A stretch of 64,000 nucleotides of DNA from Corallium rubrum (lineage: Eukaryota; Cnidaria; Anthozoa; Scleralcyonacea; Coralliidae), in the NCBI GenBank assembly GCA_964035015.1, contig OZ036005.1, positions 2,110,178 through 2,174,177 on the forward strand, read 5' to 3'. Below are positions 1-12,660 of the stretch, piece by piece. The translations under genes and the position numbers were made by a program. The stretch's first letter is position 1. Each line of letters begins with the position of its first letter. Below the pieces are notes generated by a model. That model was not told the origin of the DNA. It searched no databases and was given only the letters and a program-made list of their open reading frames with translations.

Positions 1-1150
1 CATGCATAATTTTGCATATTGAAAATAATTCCAAGATGGCGGACAGCACGCTGTCTTTAGTCAAAATATTTCCAAAACCAAAACAGATACGGAAAAATTG
101 TAAAAGGTCTTCTTACACCATTTGACAAGTTCTTTCAAATGAGACAAACTTATTTTTTATTGTCAATCTCCTTTAACTAGGCTAGTCTTTTGACTATTTT
201 AGTTGGCTTTTTACCAAAAAAACGTTCAATATTCTTTCATGTTAATTAATTAATTTAAAAATTTATGGTAATAAAGATTCTTCTTCTTCTTCTTCTTCTA
301 AAGGTGAGATAATGCAGGCAACAAATGGGTAATGTCTGTTACATTACACCAAGCTCACAAACGTACCACATGCACTACATGTATATGACTGTACAACTTA
401 TCATGTCACATATGCTGTTTCAACTTGTAACAATGAAATATTGTTGTGTGAAATTATGTTTGGTGGTAATACATGCAAAACTTGTTTTAACTTGCAATCA
501 TGCAACAATGTCAGATCAGGTGCAGCAATTTGTTGCTTGTCTTACTTCGATTAGCAATATTACTATTCTGTTATCATATGACCAGTGACCACAAAGTCTA
601 TAGCTAGATCCTAAGAATATACAACCTTTGTCTTAAACCAAAAACAAAGGCAGCACTGAACTAAGCCCTAACTTAGGCATAATGTTAGTCACCTTGATGC
701 GAGAACCATTACCCAGCTCACTCCAACTTTGTCCTAACATTTATGAGAACCCTTACCCTCAGAACTGCACTTTTCATTCACCCAAATTTACCACACAAAT
801 GGTGTATATAATCATTGAACTACATACAGTATTCAAAATAAGTTTTGTGGATCCAACCATATGTAATAAATTATTTATTAGGTAAGCTTTTTGGCCTGTT
901 GACTCAGGGCTTCATTAGAGCAATAATGCTGAATAAAATTGTCTGGCGTTAGCCAGAATAAAATTCTTAAAGTGGCCAATGGACTATAAACTAGGTTAAC
1001 AACAAGTTGTTGGCTAACTGTCATCATTTATAAACTACAGTACAACTGATAAATTAAATCATGCAAGCCCACACGGCGTATCTAAGTTACATACAGTATA
1101 CTAAATATTATATACAGTCATGTGCTGTACACACATGCAGTACCATATAC
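1..1150. other. Intron sequence of the TTC39C-like gene with repeat debris
   Basis: After the exon ending at 1151 no further TTC39 exon is seen, so this is probably intron. Bases 1-176 are the right half of a long-TIR MITE whose full copies lie at 10383-10873 and 37772-38301. A (CTT)n run lies near 277-299. Bases 885-960 resemble the arms of the inverted-repeat element at 6615-6870. I see nothing else. Confidence 0.6.
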
Positions 1151-2447
1151 CTTGATAGTTCTGCTTTGACATCTTGACTGTAGCAAACATATTTCAAACA
1201 AACTAAACCAAGTTCTTGATTGCCAGTGAAACCAAACAATTGAATGACCTGCTGAACTTTAGGAGGAGTTAAAGACACCACAAGATTAAATAAACCATAT
1301 CCAAACGCAATAGCAGCTCGAACCTCTGCTAAAGCAATAGAGTTATCTCCTCCAGGACATCCCTGACAAACATTTTTGATTGAAGTATTCTGGAGTTGTG
1401 CTTGTTCATTTACAAGAGTGTGATCATCAGAAGATTGATGTACAATGTCAGTTATATTTTGATTACATTCAGTATCATTAGTGTTTTCATTGTGCTTTAA
1501 AAAACATCCTCCAATTTTTACAACTTTTTCATAGCTTTTCTTGTACTGCTTCCAAGCTTTTCTGATCAGATATGCACCTTTAATGTAATCTTTGATTCCT
1601 AATTTAAAAAAATAAGATTTTATTAATTTGGAATATATATAAAATGTAATAAGGGTAAGAGATACCTGCGGGTTATATCACCCAGAAAATATGGTATATC
1701 ATTAATTATAATAAATACATTAATTAATAACAATATACATGTACATTAATTATATAACAGCAATAATTAATAATAATTAATTATAATTCATACCATGTTT
1801 TAAGATTGTTAATATTGCTATACACAACTCAGCATCAGCAAATAATATTTCATTCATAAGCCAGTTTAAATTATATTCGTCATCAGAATTCTTTTGTCTC
1901 ACAATGTCTCTTTGTGATTCACAAACTCTCTGGGTTTCTTTAAGACTGCACACTGCCTCGTCAATGTCATGTTCTTCAAGAGTAAGCAACGAACCCTACA
2001 ACACAATTGCACATGCACTTATATGGTACTATTATAATATTATTGTACCCTCGCAAGTAATCATCCATTGCAATCAAATGTCTACATTAGTGTCATGTGC
2101 CAGCCCAATATTTTACAATATAGGACAACTATGGTACACATCGGGCAGCAACTTTTGGACAGGTGCACATGGTCTATTTACTTGTCAATTGCATGATTAT
2201 TTGTTCGATATAATGAAACACCTATTGGATTCATCTTCACCCAATATGGAAAATATTTAAGTCTCAAAATTTTAATATTAGGCAAGACCATTCAACCTTT
2301 GGCCTCACCCAGTATTGAATTCTAGACTAAAATATTTTGCCATATCAGGCCTGATGAATCCAATACTGTATTTCAAGTTCTATTATCAAGCTACACTGAT
2401 GAGCTGTAGTACAGTGAAACATGTGTCTGTAGATTGAACTAATACAG

Positions 2448-2500
<53 letters not shown>

Positions 2501-3344
2501 TTGTGCAATTCATTACTAATTCATGAGTTTTGCAGCCAATCCAATTTCAGAAATTACATCACATGTATACCCCTGTAAACCCCATACAAACTAAAACCAA
2601 TGATGCTAATTAGTTACAACCACTAGTGGATGTATACTCTTCTGATACAACCACTAGTGCTTGTAACTAATTAGCAAATTAGCACCTCAATATCCAAAGG
2701 GATTTTTACTATTTATTCATTTCACAAGTTGTTTACAACACTCGCATCCTTGTTGTATTGAATACAATCACTCGCTTTCGGCTCGTAATTGTATATTCAA
2801 TACAACATGGCCGCTCGTGTTGTAAACATTACATATATATGAGTTTTGGTTCATCAAATGTTAGAGTGCTCAATACCATAATAGAGCAAAATATAAAGCA
2901 TGAAGTATACTTAAAGTCTTCGCTACCAGAGGTTTCACCTGAAACGGGATCATCAATCCCGTTTAGGGTGAAACCTCTGGTAGCGAAGACTTTAAGGTAA
3001 CTATACTTCATGCTTTTATATATATATATATATATTATATATATATATATATATATTATCACGAGGGACGAGGTGATATCAGTTTTATCACAGAGGGATG
3101 ATATTATTATTGTCACGAGTGAGCGGAGCAAACGAGGGACAATTACGATATCGTCCTGAAAGCGATAAAACTGATATACTGAGTTACGAATGTGATAACC
3201 TATTTATCACATTCTTGTGCCTGTATCATGTTTTAGGGCTCCCAACACAGGATAGTGGGATATATGATGGGACAGATACAGTACAGCGGGACATATCATT
3301 TTTATGTACCGCTATTATCACCCTGATAAAGGCACGAGTATGTG

Positions 3345-3381
<37 letters not shown>

Positions 3382-3395
3382 TATAGTATTATATA

Positions 3396-3426
<31 letters not shown>

Positions 3427-3882
3427 CTTATGGCCCTGATGTCCCCAACACATCTGCCAACACATCTGCCATACGTACATCAGATCGTTTAAAGTAGCTT
3501 ACCAGAAAGTCTACAAAACTTGAAGCAGCACTCAGCAACGTACTCTCCTTCCTAAATAAATTCAAATTTTCGCTTTACATGAAAAAATTTGGTCAACAAA
3601 CACTCATTTAGTCATTTATTTTACTAAATTACAACATTTGAAACCACAAGGGGAGAAAACTAAGGAATTATAAGTCCTAAAATATTCATGAAAAGTATTC
3701 CCTAGTAAGTGTTTTGTTGTTCGGTGAATTCTAAATGCTAAACAAAGCATTAGACGATAATGAGCTTACCTCTTCTGTGCTAGAAATCTCTTAGCTTCTA
3801 AGCAACCGTTATTAAGCAATATTTCAATTCCATCGTGAACCGTTTGATAATTGTCTTCATGGAAAATACGATTATTTGGCAT
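1151..3882 (-). CDS. TTC39C: TTC39C-like tetratricopeptide repeat protein, 5' part (partial)
   Basis: Four coding exons on the minus strand, in order 3882-3770, 3503-3551, 1794-1995 and 1151-1598, each with AG acceptor and GT donor and consistent phases (2, 0, 1, 2). They give 270 codons of open frame; the rest lies left of the window. The start is the ATG at 3882, in the first frame open after an upstream stop, giving MPNNRIFHEDNYQ. Segments match my memory of human TTC39C/Iml2 in order: GIEILLNNGCLEAKRF, SSFVDFLGSLLTLEEHD, ETQRVCESQ, FADAELCIAIL, YIKGAYLIRKAWKQYKK and FGYGLFNLVVSLTPPKV. The family is an outer-membrane/lipid-droplet related TPR group of poorly known function in animals, so no precise role is claimed. 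An Asn/Asp-rich insert lies between YKK and the FGYGLF block. The family is firm; the C paralogue is the best fit. Confidence 0.85.
2449..3060. repeat. AT microsatellites and a hairpin element in TTC39C intron 2
   Basis: (AT)n tracts lie at 2449-2501 and 3018-3058. Between them, 2885-3015 is a long inverted repeat: a left arm containing AAGTCTTCGCTACCAGAGG is answered by its reverse complement, with a short loop at GGGATCATCAATCCC. This is a foldback MITE about 130 bp long. Further (AT)n at 3347-3379 and (AAAT)n at 3398-3426 lie in the same intron. Confidence 0.75.
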
Positions 3883-4324
3883 TCTCCGTTTACACTTGTG
3901 TTTATCCAAACGAAACCCGTCTTTTCAATCACATCTTTAAACCATGCCAAGTTAATTATGTAAATGACTGTATTTATTAATTCAAATACGGAGCAATGCA
4001 CCATACGCGGATGCGCCATGTTTATCAACCCTGTACAGGTACCCCAAGCTTACTATATTTATTTATTTATTTACTTGTTTATTTTTATTTATTTAATTAT
4101 TTTTTTAATTATTTTTTTATTTAAACAATATTAGCTTATCGAGGGAGCGTTTGCCATTACATTGATAAATAAAAAAATAAAATAAAGAGCGATCAGACGA
4201 AATGGTATCTAAGAGTGAAGATGGACAAATGCAACTAATTAGTAATAAAACGATGCGAATCAATTATAAAGTTTTGAACACATAAAAAAAATTGAACATT
4301 AGTTATTAAAGGAAGTTCTAAAGG

Positions 4325-4600
4325 CACTCCATTCAGGCGCCATTTGAGACGAAACCGTTTAGAAGCATTTGACCATCTATCTTGCACCAAGGACGTGAGC
4401 AGCAGAGGTAAGCAAATTTAAACAAGGAGCAGCATTGAGCAGCATATCGATCACATTCTAAAAAATAATGGGCGCCAGTTTCCTTCGGAAAACCGCACGC
4501 ACAAGGAGAAGAAACACAATTCATCAAAAACAAATCATAATTTAAAGCGCTATTCCCTAGCCTCAAACGAGTATGAAGAACAGATGCAATTATTTATTTT
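4325..4600 (-). mobile_element. LINE fragment, C-terminal end of ORF2
   Basis: The minus frame reads RLRLGNSALNYDLFLMN, then CACGFPKETGAHYFLECDRY. This is the Cys/His-containing tail found after the RT or RNase H domain of Jockey/I-type LINEs (CG..ET..H..L.C pattern). Only the last 80 or so codons survive, as expected of a truncated copy. No catalytic domain is present. Confidence 0.65.
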
Positions 4601-4662
4601 TATTTATTAATCTATCTATCTATTTATTTATATTTATTTATCTATTTATTTATCTTTATTTA

Positions 4663-5236
4663 TTAACCCTATCCAGACTGGGCTTTTTTTTGTCTTCTGG
4701 GACTGGGGGGGGGGGCGGAAAGTGCCCGCGGTCAATATCTCCTGAACCATTTGGTGTATTCCGACGAAACTTTTACAGGTGGATGGTATGCCTTGTTCAA
4801 GTATGTGTTACACTTATGTTGCCATGGCGACAAATTATGACGTCATTATGACGTCAGTAATTGGAAAAACCCAGGATTACTAGAATTTCAAAAAAAATTT
4901 TTCCTATTGTTTTGTTAACATAAAAAAGGTAGTATATCAAAAAAATAGTTTCTCTTTATTAAAAAGTGCTTACTTTTATTGTAACTATTATAAAAGCAAA
5001 CATAATAAAAATTGTCGGCTGAAATTTTGTGTTGGTAGGTGTTCACGACTCCGCTGTAACTTTTTTTTGGCGCGATATTTTTTCACCAAATTTTCCACAC
5101 ATAAAGCCCATACATATTTAGGAAAAGTCATAAAATTTCAGAACCATACCTGTACTGGTTTAGGAGATATTAACTTTTACATTTAGCGCGGGCACTTTCC
5201 GCCCCCCCCCCCCCCCCCCAGTCTGGATAGGGTTAA
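4663..5236. mobile_element. piggyBac-type MITE with TTAA target sites
   Basis: TTAA at 4663-4666 and 5233-5236 flank inverted termini CCCTATCCAGACTGGG and CCCAGTCTGGATAGGG. CCCT next to TTAA is the hallmark of piggyBac termini. Just inside each terminus lie a G run or C run and a GCGGAAAGTGCCCGC block, also inverted. The 566-bp core has no ORF, so the element is non-autonomous. Confidence 0.85.
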
Positions 5237-5304
5237 TCTATGTATTTATCTATTTTCATTTATTTATTTATTTATTCATTCATTCATTTATTCCTTCATG
5301 CATT

Positions 5305-5540
5305 TACCTACCTACCTACCTACCTACCTACCTACCTACCTACCTACCTACCTACCTACCTACCTACCTACCTACCTACCTACCTACCTACCTACCTACC
5401 TACCTACCTACCTACCTACCTACCTACCTACCTACCTACCTACCTACCTACCTACCTACCTACCTACCTACCTACCTACCTACCTACCTACCTACCTACC
5501 TACCTACCTACCTACCTACCTACCTACCTACCTACCTACC
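5305..5540. repeat. (TACC)n microsatellite
   Basis: An uninterrupted tetranucleotide array of about 59 units. The open frames reading PTYL across it are artefacts. It is flanked by degenerate (ATTT)n. Confidence 0.97.
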
Positions 5541-5787
5541 CATTTATTTATTAATTTGTTTATTTATTTATTCATTCATTCATTTTCAATTAAGTTACTC
5601 CTGATTACCCATAATGCAATGGTTTGTCAAAAGAGTCTGATCTATTATGCATCTGACAGTACTGAAAAAGATGCCACTGCTTACAGATAACTAACTTACA
5701 ATGCTTTGCAAAGTGCAACCTTAATTGGCTGAAACAACAGACAGCTGCTAAACACAGAACTCGCGATCAAGCTCTCGGCAACGCCCT

Positions 5788-5900
5788 CCGTGGCTCAGTG
5801 GTCAGAGCATTGCACTAGAATCGCAAGGTCGTGGGTTCAATTCCTGCCGGAAGGTCTGTGTAGTTGCATTTTTCGCAACTGGTCCCAGTTTGGTCTTAAA
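5788..5900 (+). mobile_element. tRNA-derived SINE
   Basis: The head has a box A (TGGCTCAGTGG) and box B (GGTTCAATTCC) at tRNA-like spacing, and a GTGGTCAGAGCATTGCAC D/anticodon region. The acceptor arm does not pair well, so it is a SINE or tRNA relic and not a tRNA gene. A second copy lies at 7980-8048, cut off by a foldback element at 8050. Confidence 0.7.
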
Positions 5901-6119
5901 ATGTATATATTCTACACTAGAATTTTCCTTCACCCAAAATCCTTAGAACATGCTATGTAATCGAGTGAAATGCCCAATATTACTTATAATTAATCATTAT
6001 TGTTGGACAGTGAACTCAAGTGGCGAATACTGTTCCAGTATTGATATTACACAACCAAAAACATGTTACAACTTGTCATGAACAAGCCTTAACCAGCTGA
6101 TGTGCGTTCACTCAGCTTG

Positions 6120-6440
6120 TTACGTGACATGTCTGCAACAAGTTGCCAAGAGGCTTGTTGCAACAGAGCCATAGCAATTAATGCTGTTGCCAACTGGCTT
6201 GTTACAAGTTGTTGTGACAGAGCCATAGTAATGCTGTTGCCAACTGGCTTGTTGCAAGTTGTTGGAGCAGAGCCGTAGCAATGCTGTTGTCAACAGGTTT
6301 TCTACATGTTGTTTCAACAACTTGCTATGGCTCTATGGGCAACAAGTTGCAGGAGATCAGTTGCAACAAGCTTGTTTAAATCAACTGGCTTGTTGCAACT
6401 TGTTAACAACTCGCAACAAGCCTGCAAATCCAACAACTTG
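6120..6440. repeat. Degenerate palindromic minisatellite (CAACAAGTTG family)
   Basis: Repeated motifs such as CAACTGGCTTGTTGCAAGTTG occur on both strands at roughly 60-bp spacing, so the tract is both tandem and self-complementary. No gene is seen. Similar GCAACAA/TTGTTGC motifs occur near 19870-19990. Confidence 0.65.
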
Positions 6441-6614
6441 TAAATGTGAGGAATACGGGCAACATGCATGTATTACCTCCCACCTTAAAGTTGAAAAAAT
6501 TTGTTGAAAAAAGTAGATGCCAGTTCTACTTGCTGCAAAATCCTGTTTCAACTTGCAACAACGAAATTTTTGTTAATTCTTTGAAAGTTTTCATGGCAAT
6601 AATATAATATAATA

Positions 6615-6870
6615 TAGATAGGTTTTGTGGAAACACCACGTAAAGTATTTCTTTGCTAAGCTTTCGGCCTGTTGAATCAGGCCTTCATCACAGCAATGAT
6701 GAAGATGGCACATATTGATAAGTGTTTATACACTGAAATGTTTTACCCGCTGTAAAAATTCGTTAATAAACAAATAAATAAATAAATAAGGCATTTGCTC
6801 TGATGAAGGTCTGAGTTAACAGGCCGAAAGCTTGGCAAATAAATATTTTACGTGGTGTTTCCACAAAACT
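6615..6870. mobile_element. Inverted-repeat MITE
   Basis: Arms of about 75 bp: GTGGAAACACCACGTAAAG followed by AAGCTTTCGGCCTGTTGA on the left, with the reverse complement at 6797-6868. The loop is short and AT-rich with (AAAT)n. No ORF. Confidence 0.75.
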
Positions 6871-6884
6871 CAGCTTACATATAT

Positions 6885-7225
6885 ATTTCAGTTTGTAATT
6901 TGATATGTAAATTAAACATTTTGACGTCGTAGGTGCATAATGAGCTATCAGAAAAGCTAGGTTAGATATCTTTGCTCTTATCAAACCAAATTAATTTGAA
7001 CGAAGCATGTGCATGTGTTTCGCCCACAACATGTAGATATTCAAGTGATTAGTATATTTGATAATGGCAAAGATATATAACTTTTTCGATAACGCATTAT
7101 GCACATGTGACGTCAAAATGTTTAAATTGCATATCAAATAGACTGAAATATCTCAAGAACGAAGCAAGGAAACGAAAAACTGCAAAAATGTTACTCTATA
7201 ATTTTAAGTGTTCTTTCAAATAACT
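6885..7225. mobile_element. Palindromic MITE of the ATGCAAATTAAACATTTTGA family (copy 1)
   Basis: Shares arms with copies at 19950-20360, 27575-28063, 62440-62910, 62920-63395 and 63710-64000. Each arm carries an ATTAAACATTTTGACGTC-like block, a TAATGAGTTATC-like block and ATATTTCAGTTTGT or its complement. The copies fold back on themselves and have no ORF. Confidence 0.75.
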
Positions 7226-7975
7226 TTTTTAGAATTTTGTAAAGGGCAGATCTAACAGTATCCTTTCCTGCCATAGTGAACATTCCTTTTGCGAATGCAT
7301 AAGAGAGACATGGTAACTTTTTTGGGATAGGCCTATTATTGCTTCATAATTTAGTTCTAGGGGCCCAATAGGATCTAGTTTCAGTATTATTATATTAAAA
7401 AGTTTTAAACAATATACTGTGCATGTGTCAATGTTGCTCAGATATGCTTCAGTATGAACGTTTATTTTAGGAGGAGGTATTTTGTGCAACGGGAAGGGTC
7501 ATGATTTTTTTGGCCATGGCCAAGGGGAGAGTCACATTTCTTTTATCTCTCTACCTCAAACCTTCACCCCTCCCCCCTGGTAATTTATGACCAGTCGCTG
7601 AACGTATTGTATTTTCTGTATAACGAAGCAGTCATACAACGTTCGGGTTTAATTAGTGCAGTCCTTCGTCGTCACGTGTTGTAAGTCCTTTGTTCGTTGC
7701 CTGACTTCGTTGTCACGTGTCCATAGAATTTCCTTTCTTCAATTGCCTTCCTCCAACATGAACACAATAACATGACCATTGCATAATCTTGAAAGACAAT
7801 ATATAGCTTCCAAACCATCTTCCTCCACTAACTATGAAAAAACCTATGCTGGGAAAGTAGTAATTGTATAGAAGTAATATTGGGCATTTCACTCGATTAC
7901 ATAGCATGCATGTTCTAGGGATTTTTGGTGAAGGAAAATTCGAGTGTGAACACAGAACTCGCGATCGGGCTCTCG
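7226..7975. other. Gene-free stretch
   Basis: No exon or clear element is supported here. The part from 7870 repeats, in inverted orientation, sequence found next to the SINE at 5900-6000 (GGGCATTTCACTCGATTACA), so the SINE lies in a larger composite repeat. Confidence 0.4.
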
Positions 7976-8049
7976 GCGGCGGCCTCCGTGGCTCAGTGGT
8001 CAGAGCATTGCACTATAGAATCGCAAGATCGTGGGTTCAATTCCTGCCA

Positions 8050-8490
8050 ATTGTAATTGGCTGATTATTCATGAATTATTAATGATAATAATTCATGAAT
8101 AATCAGCCAATTACAATAGTCCATTCAATCACCTGATTGACGTTGGATACGCCAGGAAAGCCCAAGATATTAGATGAAAACCGGTGTTCATCTAATTCTT
8201 AAGATCTTAATTATCTATGCAAAATAAACAAGTTGCTGTATGAATAAATTTTACACACACTCAAGAATAAAATCTCTTGAGGGTTTATTTTAATTGTATT
8301 TTGTAATTGAAATCGCTCGATTGAGATGCCATATCAACAACTCGTTTATCGTGTTTCATCAGGGGAATCCAAACACTCGAAAACAATAAAACCACTCGGC
8401 CTTTGGCCTCGTGCTTTCATCATGTTTTCTCGTGTTTGGATCCCCTGATGAAACACTCAAACTCGTTGTTGATATATTACTTCAAATCTT
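8050..8490. mobile_element. Foldback element (copy 1; copy 2 at 41680-42075)
   Basis: Contains a near-perfect hairpin at 8056-8117 around AATTGGCTGATTATTCATGA and a second inverted pair carrying GTGTTTCATCAGGGG and CCCCTGATGAAACAC. The same roughly 400-bp unit occurs in the opposite orientation at 41680-42075. There is no ORF. Confidence 0.75.
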
Positions 8491-8582
8491 ATCTCATTCT
8501 TGAGTTATTGGCTATGCAATTTGAGCAACAACGTCACACGTTGTATGTGGGAGAAGATGGAAAATTATAGTTATATCTTTGG

Positions 8583-8983
8583 ATTGGTTTCAGGGGCGTA
8601 GCCAGGAGTTTGAAAGGGGGGAGCCGAAGTCAAAATAAATTTTTAGGGGGGTCCGGGGGCATGCTCCCCCGGGAAATTTTGAAATCGAGAGTCGCTGAAA
8701 TGCCATTTCCTGGCTTTTGGAGGAAGATTTTACAGACACTAAAGGTTAAAAAACGTCATATAAAATACTCAAAACATGCAAAACGTCACATAGATACTCA
8801 AAATGCATACACTCAAAATGCATACACTCAGTAGTAGATTGAATACACTGTTTACAGTTTATTTCCTGACATAATTCACATTGCATCAGTTTTGTAGTTA
8901 CATGTCTGTTGTTTTATATCTAACGGGCCGGGGGGGGAGCCGCGGCTCCCACAGCTCCCCCTGGCTACGCCACTGATTGGTTT
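8583..8983 (+). mobile_element. hAT-type MITE, family A, copy 1
   Basis: Element 8591-8975 (385 bp) with termini CAGGGGCGTAGCCAGG and CTGGCTACGCCACTG, flanked by the 8-bp duplication ATTGGTTT at 8583-8590 and 8976-8983. CAG...CTG ends and 8-bp duplications are typical of hAT. The core (ATGCCATTTCCTGGC, then ACTCAAAATGCATACACTC) is shared with copies at 34485-34854 and 60748-61031. No transposase. Confidence 0.9.
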
Positions 8984-9599
8984 AACTACACCAAACCACA
9001 CATTGCAGATGTGATCAGACCATACCATACATAAGGAAAATTTCCAACGTTTGATTCAGTTAAGTCAAACCAGTCCAAAGATATGACTGATTTTCCGTTT
9101 TCTCCCACATACAACGTGACGTCGTTGCTCAAATTGCATAGCCAATAACTTAAGAATGGGGTAAGATTTGAAAGGCATATAAAAGCCATTTTTCATTATC
9201 TTGTTCTTCCAAATACAATCGTAAACAAAAGGTCCGCTATGCGTACATGTATCTGCGCAAACCCACCACTGTGAGAATCATGTCAAGATCTTGTGTGATC
9301 TTGGAAAATCTTGTAGCAGTTAGCCGTTAAATTCTATATTTCCGACAAAGTTTTGCACAATAACATTTCAGAGACAGGGGATATTGCTGATAAACTGGTT
9401 AAGTATTTTTAACGTGACTTATAGTAAACTTGTGAGTGTGATCTACTTGTGAGTCATGATAAAAAATTATTAAGGTCAGAGAACGTGTACTTTCTCTTGA
9501 ATTATCTTATAAGATATCGCTAAAATCTTATAAGATTTTTCTTAAGATCTTGATATATCCAAATGGCCAATAATACGGCTACCGCGGATCTAAATACCC

Positions 9600-10145
9600 C
9601 TGAATCGTCTGTAGGTTTGTGCCATGTATGTAGGTACGGAGAAAAGGCTATTTGAACTGACATGAGCGCAAATATCAAATTGCATTAATTACGCTATTTA
9701 CTTGGCCTACGGTCAAACGCGGTCATATTTAAAGTAAATCAATCGTCTGTAGGTTTGTGCCATTTGGGAAACTTGCACGGTTAGATAGAGCGTTAAATTC
9801 TGTACAACATATGTGAATTAAAACAAATCGTATTAGAATAGCAACCGAGAAAAATATATTTGAACTGAGATGAGCGCAAATATCGAATTGCATTATTACA
9901 CTATTTACTTGGCGTACGGTCGAACGCGGTCATATTTAAAGTAAATCAATCGTCTGTAGGTTTGTGCCATTTGGGAAACTTGTACGATTAGATAGAGCGT
10001 TAAATTCTGTACAACATATGTGAATTAGAACAAATCGTATAGAATAGCAACGGAGAAAAATCTATTTGAACTGAGATGAGCGCAAATATCAAATTGAATT
10101 ATTATGCTATCACTTGGCGTACGGTCAGACGCAATCATTTTAAAG
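9600..10145 (+). repeat. Tandem repeat of about 207 bp, 2-3 copies
   Basis: CGTCTGTAGGTTTGTGCCAT begins units at about 9606, 9744 and 9951. The first unit is shortened to about 138 bp. Each full unit contains AGATAGAGCGTTAAATTCTG and GAGATGAGCGCAAATATC. Bases 8984-9600 and 10146-10382 hold nothing I can name. Confidence 0.8.
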
Positions 10146-10382
10146 TATCCCTGAATCATACTACTCCAATCATACAGCATTGCAATTGACTTTCTTCGAA
10201 AATAATGTTGTTCTTCGTCTCGCTCCTTAGTTCATACAACACGGCGAGGAAATATAAACAGTCACACTACTGCACATATTACAGGTCAGCGGTTACACTA
10301 AAAAGTTAACCCACACCGGAACACACACACACACAACACGATAGCAATATATCTGCGCGTTGCGCAGATACAAAAAGTGAAG

Positions 10383-10873
10383 TGAAAAAAAATTAAGTTT
10401 ATCTCAATTGAAAGAACTCGTCAAATGGTATAAGAAGACCTTTTACAATTTTTCCGTATCTGTTTTGGTTTTGGAAATATTTCGACCCAATTCAGTGTGC
10501 TGTCCGCCATCTTGGAATTATTTTCGATATGCAAAATTATTATCTTGCCAACCTTATGACATTATGAGCTAGAAACTCGATTTTTTGTTGCGCTATTTCC
10601 ATTTTAGATTGACCCACAACATTTAAAAAGCCTTCCATGGAAATTTGGTCACCAACGGAGTAGTTTCATCAGGTTTACCCTGGTTGTGACGTCACCAATT
10701 TTCTGGTTAATTAGACCCAATATTACAACAAGATGGCGGACAGCACGCTGTCTTTGGTCGAAATATTTCCAAAACCAAAACGAATACGGAAAAATTGTAA
10801 AAGGTCTTCTTATACCATTTGACGAGTTCTTTTAAATGAGACAAACTTATTTTTTATTGCCAATGCCCTTTAA
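10383..10873. mobile_element. Long-TIR MITE (copy 2)
   Basis: Arms of about 150 bp in inverted orientation contain AAGAAGACCTTTTACAATT, GTCCGCCATCTTGGAATT and their complements, ending near CCTTTAA. A nearly identical element is at 37772-38301 and a half copy at 1-176. TTAA-like ends suggest a piggyBac-type element, but I did not find a clean duplication. Confidence 0.75.
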
Positions 10874-11149
10874 TGATAATATAAATATACATATTTATAC
10901 AGTGTAACCTTTTCAACAGCACGACGATGCTGTTATCAATAAGGGCCCTGAACATTAAACAATAAACCAACTTGTGGACGCCTAACCTTTGGTTTGCAAA
11001 TAGCCGTAGTCTACAGTAGTCCAAAACTGAAGTAAAGGAATATGTTATATTAGTTATTAAACCATGGTTTTAATGTAAGCCACTTGATACAAACGAAATG
11101 TACAGGTACAAAATCCTATAGCAATATTAAATACCTCTACATCAAATAC

Positions 11150-11668
11150 CGTAGAATTCCGAGAGTAACGGCCCCGGTTACTTGCGCGGGATTAGCAGCC
11201 CTTGGGGGCCGCTACTTTCGGATGGTTGAAATACGTTAGGAAGAAATATCAAAATCTCCGTTCATCAGTAACTATTTATTTACATCGGCGGCGATGGTGG
11301 CAACTTATGAAGAGAGAACATGTTGTAAATATTGAAAAATTAAAGACGAACGCGTGCTTTCATCGAACAGAAATGTCGATAATCGAAAAAATATATATTA
11401 CTAGCTTTAAGTTGATTGTTAAGTTTTAATATGAACATTACTTTTTTGTTCAATAAACATGTATTTGAAACATTAGGAAAAATGCGCCACCACATTTGAA
11501 GTGGCCGCTATTTTCGGGGGGCCGCTACTTTCGGGGGGAAGGGGGGGGGGGGGGCGCTACTTTCGGAAAATTTTAGAGTGTCACAAATTCAACGTTACTT
11601 TCGGGGGGACGTTACTTTCGAGGGGCTGTTACTTTCGGGGGGCCGTTACTTTCGGAATTCTACAGTAT
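11150..11668. mobile_element. TIR element with CTACTTTCGGGG repeats (copy 1)
   Basis: Termini TACCGTAGAATTCCGAGAG and CTTTCGGAATTCTACAGTA face each other. Just inside both ends are several direct copies of (G)CTACTTTCGGGGG. A second copy with the same internal order (CCGTTCATCAGTAACTATT, GAGAACATGTTGTAAATATT) lies at 18337-18872. TA-type target sites are likely. No ORF is supported. Confidence 0.8.
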
Positions 11669-11735
11669 GGTACAATTAACCACTTAATACAAACAAAATG
11701 TGAAGGTACAGAATCCTAGCAATATTAGTCAAAAT

Positions 11736-12572
11736 GAAAATACCTTCCCACTTCTTCTGTAGTTCGTTGCATATTACTGTATTTCTGTAGCCGCTGCCGA
11801 AGTGTGAGGATATTTTTTTGTTGAAAACTGTACAAAAATAGTATAATTTAGCTTTAAATGCACTTAATCATAATACAATGGATGTTTATCCCAAATCGAT
11901 ACCAACAGACGAATATACATCAAGAACTGGCGACTTTTGTCGCTAGACTTTCCTCACGCTTCAGTAGCGGCTATAGAAATACAGATATTGTTATGATATT
12001 GTCTGATATTGTTATGAAAAAACTTGGTTGGGAGAGATTATATGACAGAAGAAAAGCCCAGTTGTGTTCTTTAATGAAAAAGTTAGTACGAGGGGAAAAT
12101 AATAATAACCTTACTGATTTATTTTCCCTTTCTAATCGCCCTTGTTACAACTTAAGAAGTAACAACCGCGTTCTATCTTTGCCCAAACCAAATACGAATG
12201 CTTTAAAAAAATCTTTTAGTTATAGGGGAGCTAGAGTCTGGAACGATCTCCCTGTTTATGGAAAATTTTAGAAGCCCAGTGGCTGTTTAATACCATAATA
12301 TTCTTATCAAATTTTAAACGTGTGTCACTTTTCTTTTAATATATTATAAAATTTTTTATGTAAATATATCTATTTAGTGTTTTCTTATTCTTGTAAATAT
12401 AGTTTTTATCTTATTTCTTACACGGCCCTTTGAAAATCAACTTTCTTTTTTTTTTCTTCTTTTCTTTCTCTTGATTTATATGACTTTTGGTACTTTTATA
12501 ATAATAAAAAAAGTAATACACAACCAACTACAGAAGCGGAAGTGGGAAGGTATTCCATTTTGACTGTAAACA
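11736..12572. mobile_element. TIR element carrying an inserted LINE tail
   Basis: Inverted ends GTCAAAATGAAAATACCTTC and its counterpart ending GGTATTCCATTTTGAC surround a core that also occurs, without the insertion, at 44110-44370 (CCCAAATCGATACCAACA and CGACTTTTATCGCTAGA). At about 11965-12520 the core is interrupted by a LINE tail, see the next entry. Confidence 0.75.
11965..12520 (+). mobile_element. 5'-truncated LINE, C-terminal end of the RT ORF
   Basis: The frame reads YNLRSNNRVLSLPKPNTNA followed by FSYRGARVWNDLPV, the conserved last segment of CR1/Jockey-type RT ORFs (Y.LR.....LP...T...K.SF.Y.GA..WN.LP). It is followed by an AT-rich 3' end with AATAATAAAAAAAG. The catalytic RT region is absent. 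Confidence 0.75.
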
Positions 12573-12660
12573 CCACTACATCACCTTATGGTAAAAATTA
12601 ACCACGTCCTTGATACAAACGAAATGTGAAGGTACAAAATCCTAGTATTATTAAACACCA

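Noticed and set aside
5240-5690. Open frames with (PTYL)n
   Set aside because: Product of the (TACC)n microsatellite.
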